NCBI GenBank assembly: GCA_965197405.1
Contig: OZ240206.1
Coordinates: 930,001 to 994,000, forward strand
Origin: G965197405 sp965197405
GTDB lineage: Bacteria > Chloroflexota > Dehalococcoidia > Lucifugimonadales > JAGWBF01
Direction of reading: 5' to 3'
DNA: 64,000 nt
Below are positions 43,585 through 52,261 of this stretch, piece by piece (the first letter of the stretch is position 1; the number at the start of each line of letters is the position of its first letter). The notes under the pieces were generated by a model. It was given only the letters and a program-made list of their open reading frames with translations. It was not told where the DNA came from and did no database searches. A program made the position numbers and the translations under genes.

Positions 43585-43612
43585 GGGACCAGGCTCATCT
43601 GCCTGGTCCCAG
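43585..43612 (+). terminator. Hairpin after SBP gene 3
   Basis: GGGACCAGG and CCTGGTCCC form a perfect nine-base stem around CTCATCTG. It is followed by ACATATTCAA, the target sequence duplicated by the MITE-like element. Confidence 0.7.
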
Positions 43613-43622
43613 ACATATTCAA

Positions 43623-43844
43623 TGGGCAGGGTCGTTTCATTATCGACGTTAGGTGAATCCAGACCTCCGCGACGCGTCATTCCGAACGGAGCGAAGCGGA
43701 GTGAGGAATCTAAAGTGGCGACTAACAAAGACCGGAATCAAGGCGTACCGACCAGAACAAGGTTGCGGTCAGCCAGGATTTTAGACCCCTCGCTTCGCTC
43801 GGAGCCTGCCCCTGGCTTGAACAGGGGGTGACAATGAAATGACC
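43623..43844 (+). mobile_element. MITE-like element with 10-bp target duplication (copy A)
   Basis: The element is 222 bases, flanked by identical ACATATTCAA (43613-43622 and 43845-43854). Its ends carry GGTCGTTTCATTATC and the inverted GACAATGAAATGACC (13 of 15). Inside are CATTCCGAACGGAGCGAAGC, GAGGAATCTAAA and the inverted TTTTAGACCCCTCGCTTC. It has no coding capacity, so it would need a transposase in trans. A second copy is at 59915-60111. Confidence 0.75.
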
Positions 43845-43854
43845 ACATATTCAA

Positions 43855-43890
43855 GGGGCCTGACGCTTTCTCCACGTCAGGCCCCTTTCA
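43855..43890 (+). terminator. Strong hairpin between MITE and hydrolase gene
   Basis: GGGGCCTGACG pairs with CGTCAGGCCCC (11 bp), followed by TTTCAGTGTG. It can terminate the SBP 3 transcript and, in reverse, lies just after the end of the convergent hydrolase gene. Confidence 0.65.
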
Positions 43891-43921
43891 GTGTGCCTCT
43901 GTTTCTTGGGGGGGGGTGGGC

Positions 43922-44719
43922 CTAGCTCTTCAGGAAGTCCTGCACCAGCTTCCCCACAGTGTCCGGCTGCTCCAGGTGGGGCACGTGGGCCGCTTGGTCC
44001 ACCAGTTCCACGCGCGCGCCCGCGATGCGGTCGGCAAACTCCTGGGCATACACGGGCGGCGCCAGCGCGTCCTGCTGGCCCCAGATAATCAGCGTAGGCG
44101 CTTTAATACGGTGTATGCGCTTCTTCAGGCCCTTATCGGGGATGGGCCAGACAAACTTTCCCGTGCAAGCCAACGTCCATATCCCAAGCACCTGGGCGTC
44201 CGCCATGGCCTCCGGGTCCTCGGGCAACGCGAAGGCCTGCTTCGCGATAGGCCCCTCGGGGTCGTAGAAGGCTGCCTTGGCTACCGCTTCCTGGGGCATG
44301 GACATCCAGTTCTTCACCGGCGCGTCGTCCCGCCAGAGCCCGAGGGGATTGAGCAGCACCATCCGACCGACCCGGTCCGGGTTGGTAGCCGCCACCTCCG
44401 CCGCAACCATGCCGCCAAAGGAGTGGCCCACGACGTCCGGCGCTTCCAGGCCCAGCTGGTCGAAGAGCTCGTAATAGTAGAGCACCAGGTCCCAGAGGTT
44501 ATCGAGGGGTCTGATCGCATCCGGGTCGCCGGGCGTGGTGCCGGGATGCTCAGGCGCGTACACCGTGCGGCCCTGGGCAAGGCCGTCCAGGAACGGGTCC
44601 CACGCCAAGCCATAGGCTCCGTGGAAGAAGACCAGGGGAGGGCCGTCGCCGGCAATCTTGACGCGAGGCTGTATCTGACCTCCCCACACGCTGAGCGTGC
44701 GTTCTTGCACTGTGACCAT
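43922..44719 (-). CDS. Alpha/beta hydrolase
   Basis: This 265-residue protein has a standard alpha/beta-hydrolase layout: PPLVFFHGAYGLAWDPFLDGLAQ (HG oxyanion motif), VVGHSFGGMVAAEVAA with nucleophile Ser100, IIWGQQDALAPP (Asp) and DQAAHVPHLEQPD (His). There is no signal peptide. This branch includes C-C hydrolases and esterases of aromatic and terpenoid catabolism. It lies 55 bases downstream of the LLM oxidoreductase gene on the same strand, and the pair probably acts on the same compound. Confidence 0.9.
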   Translation of the reverse strand: MVTVQERTLSVWGGQIQPRVKIAGDGPPLVFFHGAYGLAWDPFLDGLAQGRTVYAPEHPGTTPGDPDAIRPLDNLWDLVLYYYELFDQLGLEAPDVVGHSFGGMVAAEVAATNPDRVGRMVLLNPLGLWRDDAPVKNWMSMPQEAVAKAAFYDPEGPIAKQAFALPEDPEAMADAQVLGIWTLACTGKFVWPIPDKGLKKRIHRIKAPTLIIWGQQDALAPPVYAQEFADRIAGARVELVDQAAHVPHLEQPDTVGKLVQDFLKS

Positions 44720-44774
44720 TCCGTTTCTCCTTCAGACGAGTAGTGGCAGACGAGCAGCGGTGTTCCCGGCCCGC

Positions 44775-46028
44775 CTATCTTGCCGCAGCAGTCGGAAGCT
44801 CTCGCTTGCCACGCAACTTCTCCGGCCACCACTCGTTCTCCCACTCGCCGTCGTCCCAGATGTCGCGGATGTGGGGCAGGACCTCCCGGGAGAACAGGTC
44901 AATATTCTTTAGCGTCAGCTCGTGGGGCATGGAGCCGATGTGCAACAGGACCATCAGGTTGCCGACTCGCAGCTTCTTGACGGCCTCCTCCAGTTGGTCT
45001 CGCACCGAGGCCGGGCTGCCGCCGATGACCAGCTGGTTGTCTATGAAATCTTTGTACTTCCAATTCGGGAGGCTCTCGGTGACGGAGCGTATCTCGCTCA
45101 TAAAGCCCTTCTTGTACATGTTCTCCATGCTGCGGTAGTCCATGTGGCCCGGAGCGAGGAAGAACTCAGGCGCGAAGTGGAGGTTCTTATCGTAGAAATA
45201 CCGGATGTGCTCGTAATACTCCTCCTCGGCCTTCGCGTCCGTTTCGGAGACTACCACCAACTGTAGGAAGCCGGCCCGGTAGGGGTTAAGCTCCAGCCCC
45301 CTGCCGTCCACAAACTCCCAGAACCCGTCCATCATCCGCTTTCCCAGGTTGTTTCCCCAGTAGCTCAGGAAGCAGTAGCAATGGCCGTTCCTGGATGCAA
45401 AGTCCCAGGTGCTGCGGCTGCCGGTGCCGGGCACCCATACCGGGGGATGGGGCTTCTGGATTGGCCGGGGCCAGAGGTTGACCATAGGGAGCTGGTAGTA
45501 TTTGCCGTTCCAGGCAAAGATTTCGTCTGTTTGCCAGGACTTCAGGATGAGGTCGTGGGCCTCATAGTAGCGCTCCCGCTGCTCGATGGGCGGGATTCCG
45601 TAGCAGAGGTTGACATCCATCGAGGAGCCGAGGGGCATACCGGCCACCAGTCGCCCGCCGCTGATGCAGTCCAACATGCCATACTCTTCCGCAACCCGCG
45701 TCGGGGGGTTGGTCGTCGGCAGCGTCGAGCCCATCTGCACGATAGCCACGTCCAGACCCTCGGTGCCCCGTGCCATCGCCGCACCCATCAGGTTTGGACC
45801 GGGCATAAAGCCGTAGGCGTTCTGGTGGTGCTCATTGACACAGATACCGTCGAGGCCCGACTTGCCAGCGTAAATCAACTCGTCCAGAGACCAGTTGTAG
45901 TACTGGCCCACCCTCTCGGCGTCCGCGAGCTCCCACCAGGGCGGGTCTACCCATACCGAGTGATAGCGCTTCTCGAAATCGTCAGGGAGTTCTCTATGAG
46001 GCATCAAGTGGAACATGGAAGTCTTCAT
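44775..46028 (-). CDS. LLM-class flavin-dependent oxidoreductase
   Basis: This 417-residue bacterial luciferase-like TIM barrel begins KTSMFHLMPHRELPDDFEKRYHSVWVDPPWWELAD and contains GICVNEHHQNAYGFMPGPNLMGAAMARGTEGLDVAI, RVAEEYGMLDCISGGRLVAGMPLG and WPRPIQKPHPPVWVPG. The EHH motif and PRP-x-QKPHPP are typical of FMN-dependent two-component monooxygenases such as the alkane/limonene and SnaA-like types. A separate flavin reductase would be required and is not adjacent. It is first in an operon with the alpha/beta hydrolase. Confidence 0.92.
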   Translation of the reverse strand: MKTSMFHLMPHRELPDDFEKRYHSVWVDPPWWELADAERVGQYYNWSLDELIYAGKSGLDGICVNEHHQNAYGFMPGPNLMGAAMARGTEGLDVAIVQMGSTLPTTNPPTRVAEEYGMLDCISGGRLVAGMPLGSSMDVNLCYGIPPIEQRERYYEAHDLILKSWQTDEIFAWNGKYYQLPMVNLWPRPIQKPHPPVWVPGTGSRSTWDFASRNGHCYCFLSYWGNNLGKRMMDGFWEFVDGRGLELNPYRAGFLQLVVVSETDAKAEEEYYEHIRYFYDKNLHFAPEFFLAPGHMDYRSMENMYKKGFMSEIRSVTESLPNWKYKDFIDNQLVIGGSPASVRDQLEEAVKKLRVGNLMVLLHIGSMPHELTLKNIDLFSREVLPHIRDIWDDGEWENEWWPEKLRGKRELPTAAAR

Positions 46029-46354
46029 CGTCTCTCTCCTTTAGCGCTTCGGCCTGTACCACAAATCAGGCGCACGAGCACTATTTGAGCGTATTGCCAC
46101 CACCATTATACTAGCGGACGTTTCCCATTTCAACCTGGAATTCAGCAAGAAGGGCCAGGGTCTTTCGGTTCTCCTGTATTTGGCAATAATTTTCGCCACT
46201 CCCCTGCTTCCGCATGAATTGCGGGCGGGACTGGTTTAGATGTTTACTTACGCATCAGTAAAAGGCTCCGGGACCAGGGTACCCGCTCCCGGTTGCCACT
46301 AGCGCCGGGGCTTGATACCATTGACCGCACAGGCCCCAGGGAGACCGTGGGAAG
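46029..46354. other. Divergent intergenic region with one repeat
   Basis: This gap between the LLM gene (minus) and sfsA (plus) holds TTGAGC, a 16-base spacer and TATACT (about 46085-46112) on the plus strand, and a dispersed repeat at 46203-46261. Nothing else was recognised. Confidence 0.4.
46203..46261 (+). repeat. Copy 2 of ~60-bp dispersed repeat (CAGTAA family)
   Basis: CCTGCTTCCGCA, then GGGCGGGACTGG, TTTAGATGTTTACTTACG and CATCAGTAA. It aligns with 62338-62395 and the reverse of 8122-8181. Confidence 0.7.
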
Positions 46355-47041
46355 ATGCGATTCGATAAGCTTGTAGAGGCCCGCTTCATCCGGCGTTTGA
46401 ACCGCTTCGCGGCTCTGGTCGAGATGGACGGGAGCGAGAGCGTCATCCATGTTGCCAACTCAGGGCGGATGAGGGAGCTTCTGGTAGAGGGTCGCCGCGT
46501 TCTCCTCAAGCCCGCCGTCGGGGACCACCGCAAGACCAGCTTCGACCTGGCCCTGGTGGACCTGGGCAACACCCTGGCCTCCGCCGACGCCCGGCTTCCC
46601 AACGTCCTCGTCTACGAAGCCCTGCAGAAAGGCGATCTGCCCCAATTCGCGGGCTACACCGACTTCTTCAGAGAGGTCACCTACGGCGAGAGCCGCCTGG
46701 ACATTGCGCTAGAGGGGCCGGAGGGTACGTGCTACATTGAGACCAAATCCGTTACCCTGGTGGTGGAGTCCACGGGTCTCTTCCCCGACGCTCCCACTAT
46801 TCGGGGCGTGAAGCACCTCCGCAGCCTATCGAAGGCTGCGGGAGAGGGACACCGCGCCGCCGTCGTCTTTGTGGTCCAGCGGGACGACGCCCAGGCCCTC
46901 GCACCCAACGACCTGGGCGACCCCCAGTTTGGCGTAGCCCTCCGCCAGGCGGCCAAAGAAGGCGTAGAGGTATACGCGTACGGGTGTTGCGTCACGGAGG
47001 ATGAGATAGCGTTGGCGGGACGGCTTCCCGTCAGATTATAA
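46355..47041 (+). CDS. sfsA: SfsA family nuclease
   Basis: This 228-residue protein matches SfsA along its length: VEARFIRRLNRFAALVEMDGSESVIHVANSGRMRELL (N-terminal OB-like part), RLPNVLVYEALQKGDLPQFAGY, FREVTYGESRLDIALEGPEGTCYIETKSVTLV (PD-(D/E)xK-type active site: Glu, Asp and Glu-x-Lys in YIETKSV), FPDAPTIRGVKHLRSLSKAAGEG and RAAVVFVVQRDDAQALAPN. SfsA was named for sugar fermentation stimulation; later work reports nuclease activity. It stands alone, with a terminator downstream at 47282. Confidence 0.95.
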   Translation: MRFDKLVEARFIRRLNRFAALVEMDGSESVIHVANSGRMRELLVEGRRVLLKPAVGDHRKTSFDLALVDLGNTLASADARLPNVLVYEALQKGDLPQFAGYTDFFREVTYGESRLDIALEGPEGTCYIETKSVTLVVESTGLFPDAPTIRGVKHLRSLSKAAGEGHRAAVVFVVQRDDAQALAPNDLGDPQFGVALRQAAKEGVEVYAYGCCVTEDEIALAGRLPVRL

Positions 47042-47281
47042 TGGAACTGCGGATGGCTCCCCGTCGTCGCTCCCACGAGAGTGGGAGTCCAGGGACCGGG
47101 GGCTGTGGATTCCGGCTCCCCGTTTTCACGGGTATGACGAAGGGTATTTTGATGGTAATACAAGCCCCGCGTCATGTCATTCCTGTAAAGGTTAGGTAAT
47201 TCGCTGACGGATTGGTATAAAAATGCAGAGTCCATGACTTGTTGAGGCCACCTGAGACGCAAAGCTACCAAAGCCGCAAGA
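47042..47281. other. Intergenic with palindromic repeat and riboswitch-like segment
   Basis: 47064-47142 is a copy of the CGTCACTCCCACGAAAGTGG-type hairpin repeat. Near 47255-47275, GAGACGCAAAGCTACC followed by AAAGCC resembles the 3' half of c-di-GMP-I riboswitches, but the matching 5' half (GCAAACC type) is not visible. Confidence 0.4.
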
Positions 47282-47326
47282 CCCGTGGGGGCTGGCCGGA
47301 CGGCGGCCCCACGGGCCTTTGTCCTT
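47282..47326 (+). terminator. Terminator downstream of sfsA
   Basis: CCCGTGGGG pairs with CCCCACGGG around a GC-rich loop that can pair further. It is followed by CCTTTGTCCTTTTAT. It lies 240 bases after sfsA, on the plus strand. Confidence 0.7.
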
Positions 47327-47390
47327 TTATCTCTGCGTTCTTTTCCGGTGCGCCGGATGCGCGGCGGGTCCAACGCTAGCGAGGGCGCTG

Positions 47391-48566
47391 CTAATCGTCG
47401 GCAGTGGCCTTTTCCGCCGGGGCCTCGGCCTCTTTGCCATTCCTGTAGGCGAACCGGCCTACCAGGTTCGTAACGGTGGTGCGGAAGCCACTGTACTCAA
47501 GCTCGCTGTAGGGGAGCATAGCCGCGCCGGACCAGCCCTGGCTCCGCATCTCCAGGCCCTTCTCCTGGGCCCTCTGCCTCACGGTGTCCCAGGCGACGTT
47601 ATCGAAGAAGTCTATGTGGGAATCGGAGAAATGCCCCCTGGCGTCGAGGGAGAAGCCAGTACAGGAGACCAAGGGCAGACAGTAGATGCCAGTGACGGGG
47701 GTGTTCAATGGGACGGGCATGAGGGGCATCACGTGGGACCCACGGGCATCGCCGCCAACGTAATGGGCCTTGGCGTAAGGGGAGGTCAGCTCCTCCGGGG
47801 CTGGGAAGATGCCCTGGTTGCGAACAATGGCTACGGGATCATCCTTGCCCGTATAGGTGCCGGCTATGTTGTGCAGGCGCTGTGCGGAGACTGCTACAGC
47901 CCGCTCGCCGTGAGTGCGGGAGTAAATCCCGTCTATGGCGAACCGCTCGTTATCGCGCAGGAGCGCTGCCAGGTGGTAGTAGTCCTCGGGCGCGTTGAGC
48001 TCGACTACGCTGTCCCCTTCGGTATTGTCCATATCTATGATGTGGAAGGTGAATCCCTTGACCATCTGTGGCAGCATGAGCCCGGCGCAGTACATGGGGT
48101 CGGCGAACCCCAGGAACATGGGCAGGTTATAAGCCCCTGGCCCGCACTTATCGGCGGCCAGCATCATGAAGGACTCGGCAGGCCGGGCCCTATTGGTCTT
48201 GACCGGCTCGTGATTGAACTCCAGCTCCGCGACAGCCGGCCCCGCGCCACGGATGTTGCCCGATGGAGCGTCCACCAGCAGGTCCTGCCCCGCACCGTAC
48301 AGGCCATATTGCTGTGCGATGCCTGTGGCCTTGATGAACGCGCTCCAGGCGAACTGGTGCACGTCCACGTTGTCCGGACCGCGCTCGTGGGACATGAGGA
48401 TCGCTATATCATCGCCGGTGTGGGATACGAAGGCATCCAGTATCAGTCCCTTCTCTATGGCGGACTGGGCTTCCGCTTGTACCGAGTCGAGCATCTTTTG
48501 GGTTGGCTTGGTATGTCCGCCAACCGACCCCACGTCGGCTTTAAGAATCGAGATAGTAATCTTCAT
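47391..48566 (-). CDS. fbp: Class V fructose-1,6-bisphosphate aldolase/phosphatase
   Basis: This 391-residue protein opens MKITISILKADVGSVGGHTKP, with the metal ligands of the FBPA/P family (Asp11, His18) and DDIAILMSHERG. IAGTYTGKDDPVAIVRNQG contains Tyr238 and Lys241, spaced like the Tyr/Lys pair that forms the Schiff base in the archaeal enzyme. The bifunctional enzyme condenses triose phosphates and dephosphorylates the product, which commits flux to gluconeogenesis. It is common in archaea and some deep-branching or thermophilic bacteria. AAGGAGG lies five bases before the ATG. Together with ppdK it supports gluconeogenic growth. Confidence 0.96.
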   Translation of the reverse strand: MKITISILKADVGSVGGHTKPTQKMLDSVQAEAQSAIEKGLILDAFVSHTGDDIAILMSHERGPDNVDVHQFAWSAFIKATGIAQQYGLYGAGQDLLVDAPSGNIRGAGPAVAELEFNHEPVKTNRARPAESFMMLAADKCGPGAYNLPMFLGFADPMYCAGLMLPQMVKGFTFHIIDMDNTEGDSVVELNAPEDYYHLAALLRDNERFAIDGIYSRTHGERAVAVSAQRLHNIAGTYTGKDDPVAIVRNQGIFPAPEELTSPYAKAHYVGGDARGSHVMPLMPVPLNTPVTGIYCLPLVSCTGFSLDARGHFSDSHIDFFDNVAWDTVRQRAQEKGLEMRSQGWSGAAMLPYSELEYSGFRTTVTNLVGRFAYRNGKEAEAPAEKATADD

Positions 48567-49008
48567 GCTTCCTCCTTGGTAGAATTAAAATGAGTCCTAC
48601 GGACGTTACGGCTCGATTCCCCTGCTTGCAGTTAAAAAGACGCTATATTCCGCCTTACAGGTGTGCTACAGGGACGCCCCGTAGCCACCATGAAGGGAGC
48701 ATAGCGCAGTGTATGGCTTCCAGTCTAACAATGGATGCGCGGAATGTCAACGCTAACGGGTACTCGCCAACGGAATTATAGGGGTCTACTTCCTGAATCA
48801 GTAAATTCTAGCCGGAACAATAGTGATTACGCAACCTGATTCGCTTATTAGTAACGCAAACCACAGTCACGATGCTGGGAGGGTCTGCCGGGAGAGGACT
48901 GGGGTGGGGTGAATTCTTCTGATACCCCTCATCCCAACCTTCTCCTGCAAGGGGAGAAGGGGCTGTAGGAACACCCTCTACTATGAGATAACTTCTAGGA
49001 TGACTGGG
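48567..49008. other. Intergenic with one repeat element
   Basis: This 442-base gap holds the promoter side of the FBP gene and the AGAGGGTGT-family element at 48877-48981. No other gene or RNA was recognised. Confidence 0.45.
48877..48981 (+). repeat. MITE-like element, AGAGGGTGT family, copy 4 (short)
   Basis: The left end GGGAGGGTCTGCC and right end GGAACACCCTCTA are inverted. The interior has GGGGTGGGGTGA, CCCCTCATCCCAACC and CTTCTCCTGCAAGGGGAGAAGG. It is about 30 bases shorter than copies 2 and 3, lacking the first internal hairpin. Confidence 0.6.
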
Positions 49009-49233
49009 CTAGTACTCGAAATAGTACACGTACCATGTGGCGTATTCGTCTCCATCTCCTCCCAGGTGGGCCTGACAACCATGCCTGATAGCTTCCGCGT
49101 TTTCTCGAACTCGAGCATCCGTCTTTGTGCTATATCTGCCCACAATCCGCCAGTTTCGCAGGAATGGGTGCTGTGTTTGCCAGTATTGCCTTCGCTCCTG
49201 TGGTTCGGTAGTGATGCCAACATGACAAGTCAT
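49009..49233 (-). CDS. Small protein, GIY-YIG-like appearance
   Basis: The chosen start is ATG 49233, six bases after GGAGG; an in-frame ATG at 49284 also has a weak site. The 74-residue product (MTCHVGITTEPQERRQYWQT..., then IVGRYSTKTDARVRENAEAIRHGC...WYVYYFEY) has the HVGITTxPxxR start and spaced aromatic/basic residues that recall short GIY-YIG-like nucleases, but the key GIY and YIG motifs are not clear. I treat it as a hypothetical protein. It is monocistronic and flanked by a repeat element. Confidence 0.55.
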   Translation of the reverse strand: MTCHVGITTEPQERRQYWQTQHPFLRNWRIVGRYSTKTDARVRENAEAIRHGCQAHLGGDGDEYATWYVYYFEY

Positions 49234-49432
49234 CGTGGGCCTCCGTGAACGTCTGAGAACGTCTTGGGCATATGTAGCTGCCATCCCCTCACCCTTCCCG
49301 CACTAGCGCAATAGCAAGAGTCCTTGTCCCAAAGCATTGCGTCGGTGGCTGACCGGGATACGTCAAGGGGAGACAGTCTTCGGCAAGCCCCACCATGCCT
49401 CCGGGCCGGAGCGGGAACAGCCCCACTGACCC

Positions 49433-51106
49433 TTAATAGCCCCAGGAAGGCTGGTATTCGCCGAAGACCTCACGGAAGACGTCCATCGCTTCGCCAAGGG
49501 TCGCGTAGGCCCTGACTGCGTCCAGCAGAGGCCCCATGGTGTTCTGGGAGCCCCTCGCGGCCTGCTCCAGCGCCTTCAGCTTCTCCTTTACGTCCCGGTT
49601 GTCCCGCTGGCGTCGCACCTGGTTGAGGCGTCGAATCTGATATTCGGCTCCCGCTTGATCCACCTTCAGCAAAGGGATGTCCGGCGGGTCTTCGGACACG
49701 TAATCGTTGACTCCCACGATTATCTGCTGCTTGCTGTCCACTTCTTGTTGATACCGGTAAGCGGCGTCAGCTATCTCCCGTTGCAGGAAGCCGCTCTCAA
49801 GGGCAGGTATTACGCCTCCCATGTCCTCTATGCGGTGGAAGTACCCGTAGGCCCCTTGCTCCATCTCATCCGTGAGAGACTCTACAAAGTAGCTCCCTCC
49901 CAGGGGGTCCACCGTGTCGGTCACTCCCGTCTCGTGGGCGATGATCTGCTGCGTTCTCAGGGCCAGGAGGGCCGCATCTTCGGAGGGCAGCGCCCAGGCT
50001 TCGTCCATCGAGTTGGTGTGAAGGGACTGGGTCCCGCCAAGGACAGCGGCCAGCGCTTGCAGGGCCACCCGGACGGCGTTGTTCTGGGGCTGCTGGGCGG
50101 TGAGAGTCCAGCCGGCGGTCTGGGCGTGGGTGCGCATCCACCACGAGCGCGGGTCCTTGGCGTGGAAGGTCTCCTGCATCTCGCGTGCCCATATCCTGCG
50201 GGCAGCCCTGAACTTGGCGACCTCCTCGAAGAAGTAGTTGTCAACGTTGAAGAAGAAGCTGAGCCTGGGAGCGAACTCGTCTATGTCCAGTCCCCGGTCC
50301 AGGTACCACTTCACATACTCGAAGCCGTTTCCCATAGTGAAGGCCAGCTCCTGCACCGCGGTGGCGCCCGCCTCCCGTATGTGATAGCCGCTTATGCTGA
50401 TGGGGTTCCAGCGGGGCATGTGCCTGGCGGCGAACTCCACGGTGTCCACCACCAGCCTCATGGACGGCTCAGGGGGGAAAATGTACTCGTTCTGGGCGAT
50501 GTACTCCTTGAGTATGTCGTTCTGTATCGTCCCTCCCAGTTTGTCCAGCGACACGCCCTGCTTTTCCGCCACCGCTATGTACATGGCCCAGATGATTGCG
50601 GCGGGGCTGTTTATGGTCATGGACGTGGTTATCCGGTCGAGGGGAATCCGGTCGAAGAGCACCTCCATATCGGCCAGGGACGAGACGGCGACCCCGCACT
50701 TGCCGAACTCGCCGGCGGCTTGGGGCGCGTCGGTGTCGTAGCCATAGAGGGTTGGCATATCGAAGGCCACGCTGAGTCCCGTCTGCCCATTCTCCAGGAG
50801 GTACTTGAACCGGGCGTTGGTATCCTCGGCGGTGCCAAAGCCGGCGAACATCCTCATGGTCCACAGCCTGCCTCGATAGCCTGTGGGGTGGACTCCACGA
50901 AGGAAAGGGGGCTCGCCGGGAAGACCGATGTCCTGGAGATAGTCCATTTGCTCAAGATCGGTGGGGGTATAGACCTGCCTGACGGGGATTTGGGATGAGG
51001 TCTTGTAGGCCGGCTTGCGTGAAGGTGCGGAGGCGTTCTTCTCCATCCAACTCGCCTCCGCTTCCTTCAGCTTCTTGATAGCCTCTGGTGAGAGCAAAGT
51101 ACCCAC
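49433..51106 (-). CDS. Methylmalonyl-CoA mutase large-subunit family protein
   Basis: This 557-residue protein is the catalytic TIM-barrel part of an acyl-CoA mutase: HPTGYRGRLWTMRMFAGFGTAEDTNARFKYLLENGQTGLSVAFDMPTLYGYD, TSMTINSPAAIIWAMYIAVAEKQG, PISISGYHIREAGATAVQELAFTMGNG, WWMRTHAQTAGWTLTAQQPQNNAVRVALQALAAVLGGTQSLHTNSMDEA. There is no B12-binding domain, so it needs the small cobalamin subunit, which is not in the window. It could be methylmalonyl-CoA mutase or an isobutyryl- or hydroxyisobutyryl-CoA type; the substrate residues would need alignment to decide. The gene is on its own transcription unit. Confidence 0.92.
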   Translation of the reverse strand: MGTLLSPEAIKKLKEAEASWMEKNASAPSRKPAYKTSSQIPVRQVYTPTDLEQMDYLQDIGLPGEPPFLRGVHPTGYRGRLWTMRMFAGFGTAEDTNARFKYLLENGQTGLSVAFDMPTLYGYDTDAPQAAGEFGKCGVAVSSLADMEVLFDRIPLDRITTSMTINSPAAIIWAMYIAVAEKQGVSLDKLGGTIQNDILKEYIAQNEYIFPPEPSMRLVVDTVEFAARHMPRWNPISISGYHIREAGATAVQELAFTMGNGFEYVKWYLDRGLDIDEFAPRLSFFFNVDNYFFEEVAKFRAARRIWAREMQETFHAKDPRSWWMRTHAQTAGWTLTAQQPQNNAVRVALQALAAVLGGTQSLHTNSMDEAWALPSEDAALLALRTQQIIAHETGVTDTVDPLGGSYFVESLTDEMEQGAYGYFHRIEDMGGVIPALESGFLQREIADAAYRYQQEVDSKQQIIVGVNDYVSEDPPDIPLLKVDQAGAEYQIRRLNQVRRQRDNRDVKEKLKALEQAARGSQNTMGPLLDAVRAYATLGEAMDVFREVFGEYQPSWGY

Positions 51107-51230
51107 CTCCTTCAGCGGGGGAGTCTACGGACTAGCTCAGGGTGATTCAAGTCTAGCAGTGGTCTATGACTGAGTCAATCTGGACTGAATCCGCAGACCA
51201 CCGGTCACCGACCACTAGCCACTATCCACT

Positions 51231-51437
51231 TTACACTTCCCTTTGGCCGGGGTCAGGCCTGATGACTTCCCTCACCCTTCGCTCCAGGTAAGACCGTTGC
51301 AGGAGCACTCGGCGGTCGCACTTCCGGCAGCTTATGCCTATGTCAGCGCCCAGGCGCACCACCTCCCAGAGGTTGCTGCCGCAGGGGTGCGTCTTCTTCA
51401 GCCGCAGCACGTCTCCCAGCCGCAGCTCTAGGACCAT
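51231..51437 (-). CDS. DUF951 family protein
   Basis: This 68-residue protein reads LELRLGDVLRLKKTHPCGSNLWEVVRLGADIGISCRKCDRRVLLQRSYLERRV. This is a clear DUF951 pattern with the HPCG motif and a CRKC zinc-knuckle-like pair. These small proteins occur in Firmicutes and Chloroflexota and are thought to bind nucleic acid, without firm evidence. It overlaps the 3' end of pyrF by ten bases, so it is translationally coupled to it. Confidence 0.9.
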   Translation of the reverse strand: MVLELRLGDVLRLKKTHPCGSNLWEVVRLGADIGISCRKCDRRVLLQRSYLERRVREVIRPDPGQREV

Positions 51438-52261
51438 CCCCTGCCCCCACGCGCGAGGGCGTCGTTGATTTCGTCCCTCAGCCTGGTCGCCTCCCGGCGC
51501 GCTGCTTCGGCGAAGTCGCTGCCTCCGGAGGCGTAGAGCACCTGGCGGGATACGTTTATAATAGCCCGCCGGCCCCTGCTATCTGCCCCCCAGCGTACCG
51601 CCTCCTCCAGGTCACCGCCCTGCGCGCCCACCCCGGGTATTAGAAAGGGCATGTCGGGGCAAAGCTCTCGCACTGCCTTTAGCTCCTGGGGATAGGTGGC
51701 GCCGACGACCAAGCCCACGTTCCGGGCCGTATTCCACTCGCTGGACTTCAGCGCTACGTGCTGGTACACCGGGCGGTCATATCCATCGAGGGATGCCCGC
51801 ATGTCCTGGAAGTCCACGGCGCTGGGGTTGGAGGTGCGACAGAGGACGAAAACCCCCCTATCTTCATGGGGAATATGCGCTACAACGTCCCTACCCAAAT
51901 AGGGACTCGCCGTCATCGCATCTACTCCCCACACGTCGAACATCGCCCTGCAATAAGCCTTCATCGAGGAGTCTATGTCTCCCCTCTTGCCGTCGCCGAT
52001 GACCAGCACGTCTGGCGAGACTTCTCGTATGTACTCCACCGTGCGTTTAAGGGCGTCCAGACCCTCAATGCCCAGGGCCTCGTAGAAAGCCAGGTTGGGC
52101 TTATAGGAGCACACCAGGTCGGCAGTCGCGTCTATGATGGCGCGGTTGAACCGGAACACGTCCCCCACAGGCATTCGCTCGCGGTCCGGGTCCAGACCCA
52201 CACAGAGGAGGCTCCTTTGAGATTCACACGCCGACTCCAGCTTCTCAATAAAGTTGACCAT
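51428..52261 (-). CDS. pyrF: Orotidine 5'-phosphate decarboxylase
   Basis: This 277-residue protein is of the longer (type 2) OMP decarboxylase group: LLCVGLDPDRERMP, CSYKPNLAFYEALGIEGLDALKRTV, and the catalytic loop VIGDGKRGDIDSS (Asp90, Lys92, Asp95), then DAMTASPYLGRDVV and FLIPGVGAQGGDLEEAV. It makes UMP, the last step of de novo pyrimidine synthesis. The downstream DUF951 gene overlaps it. No other pyr gene is near. Confidence 0.95.
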   Translation of the reverse strand: MVNFIEKLESACESQRSLLCVGLDPDRERMPVGDVFRFNRAIIDATADLVCSYKPNLAFYEALGIEGLDALKRTVEYIREVSPDVLVIGDGKRGDIDSSMKAYCRAMFDVWGVDAMTASPYLGRDVVAHIPHEDRGVFVLCRTSNPSAVDFQDMRASLDGYDRPVYQHVALKSSEWNTARNVGLVVGATYPQELKAVRELCPDMPFLIPGVGAQGGDLEEAVRWGADSRGRRAIINVSRQVLYASGGSDFAEAARREATRLRDEINDALARGGRGWS

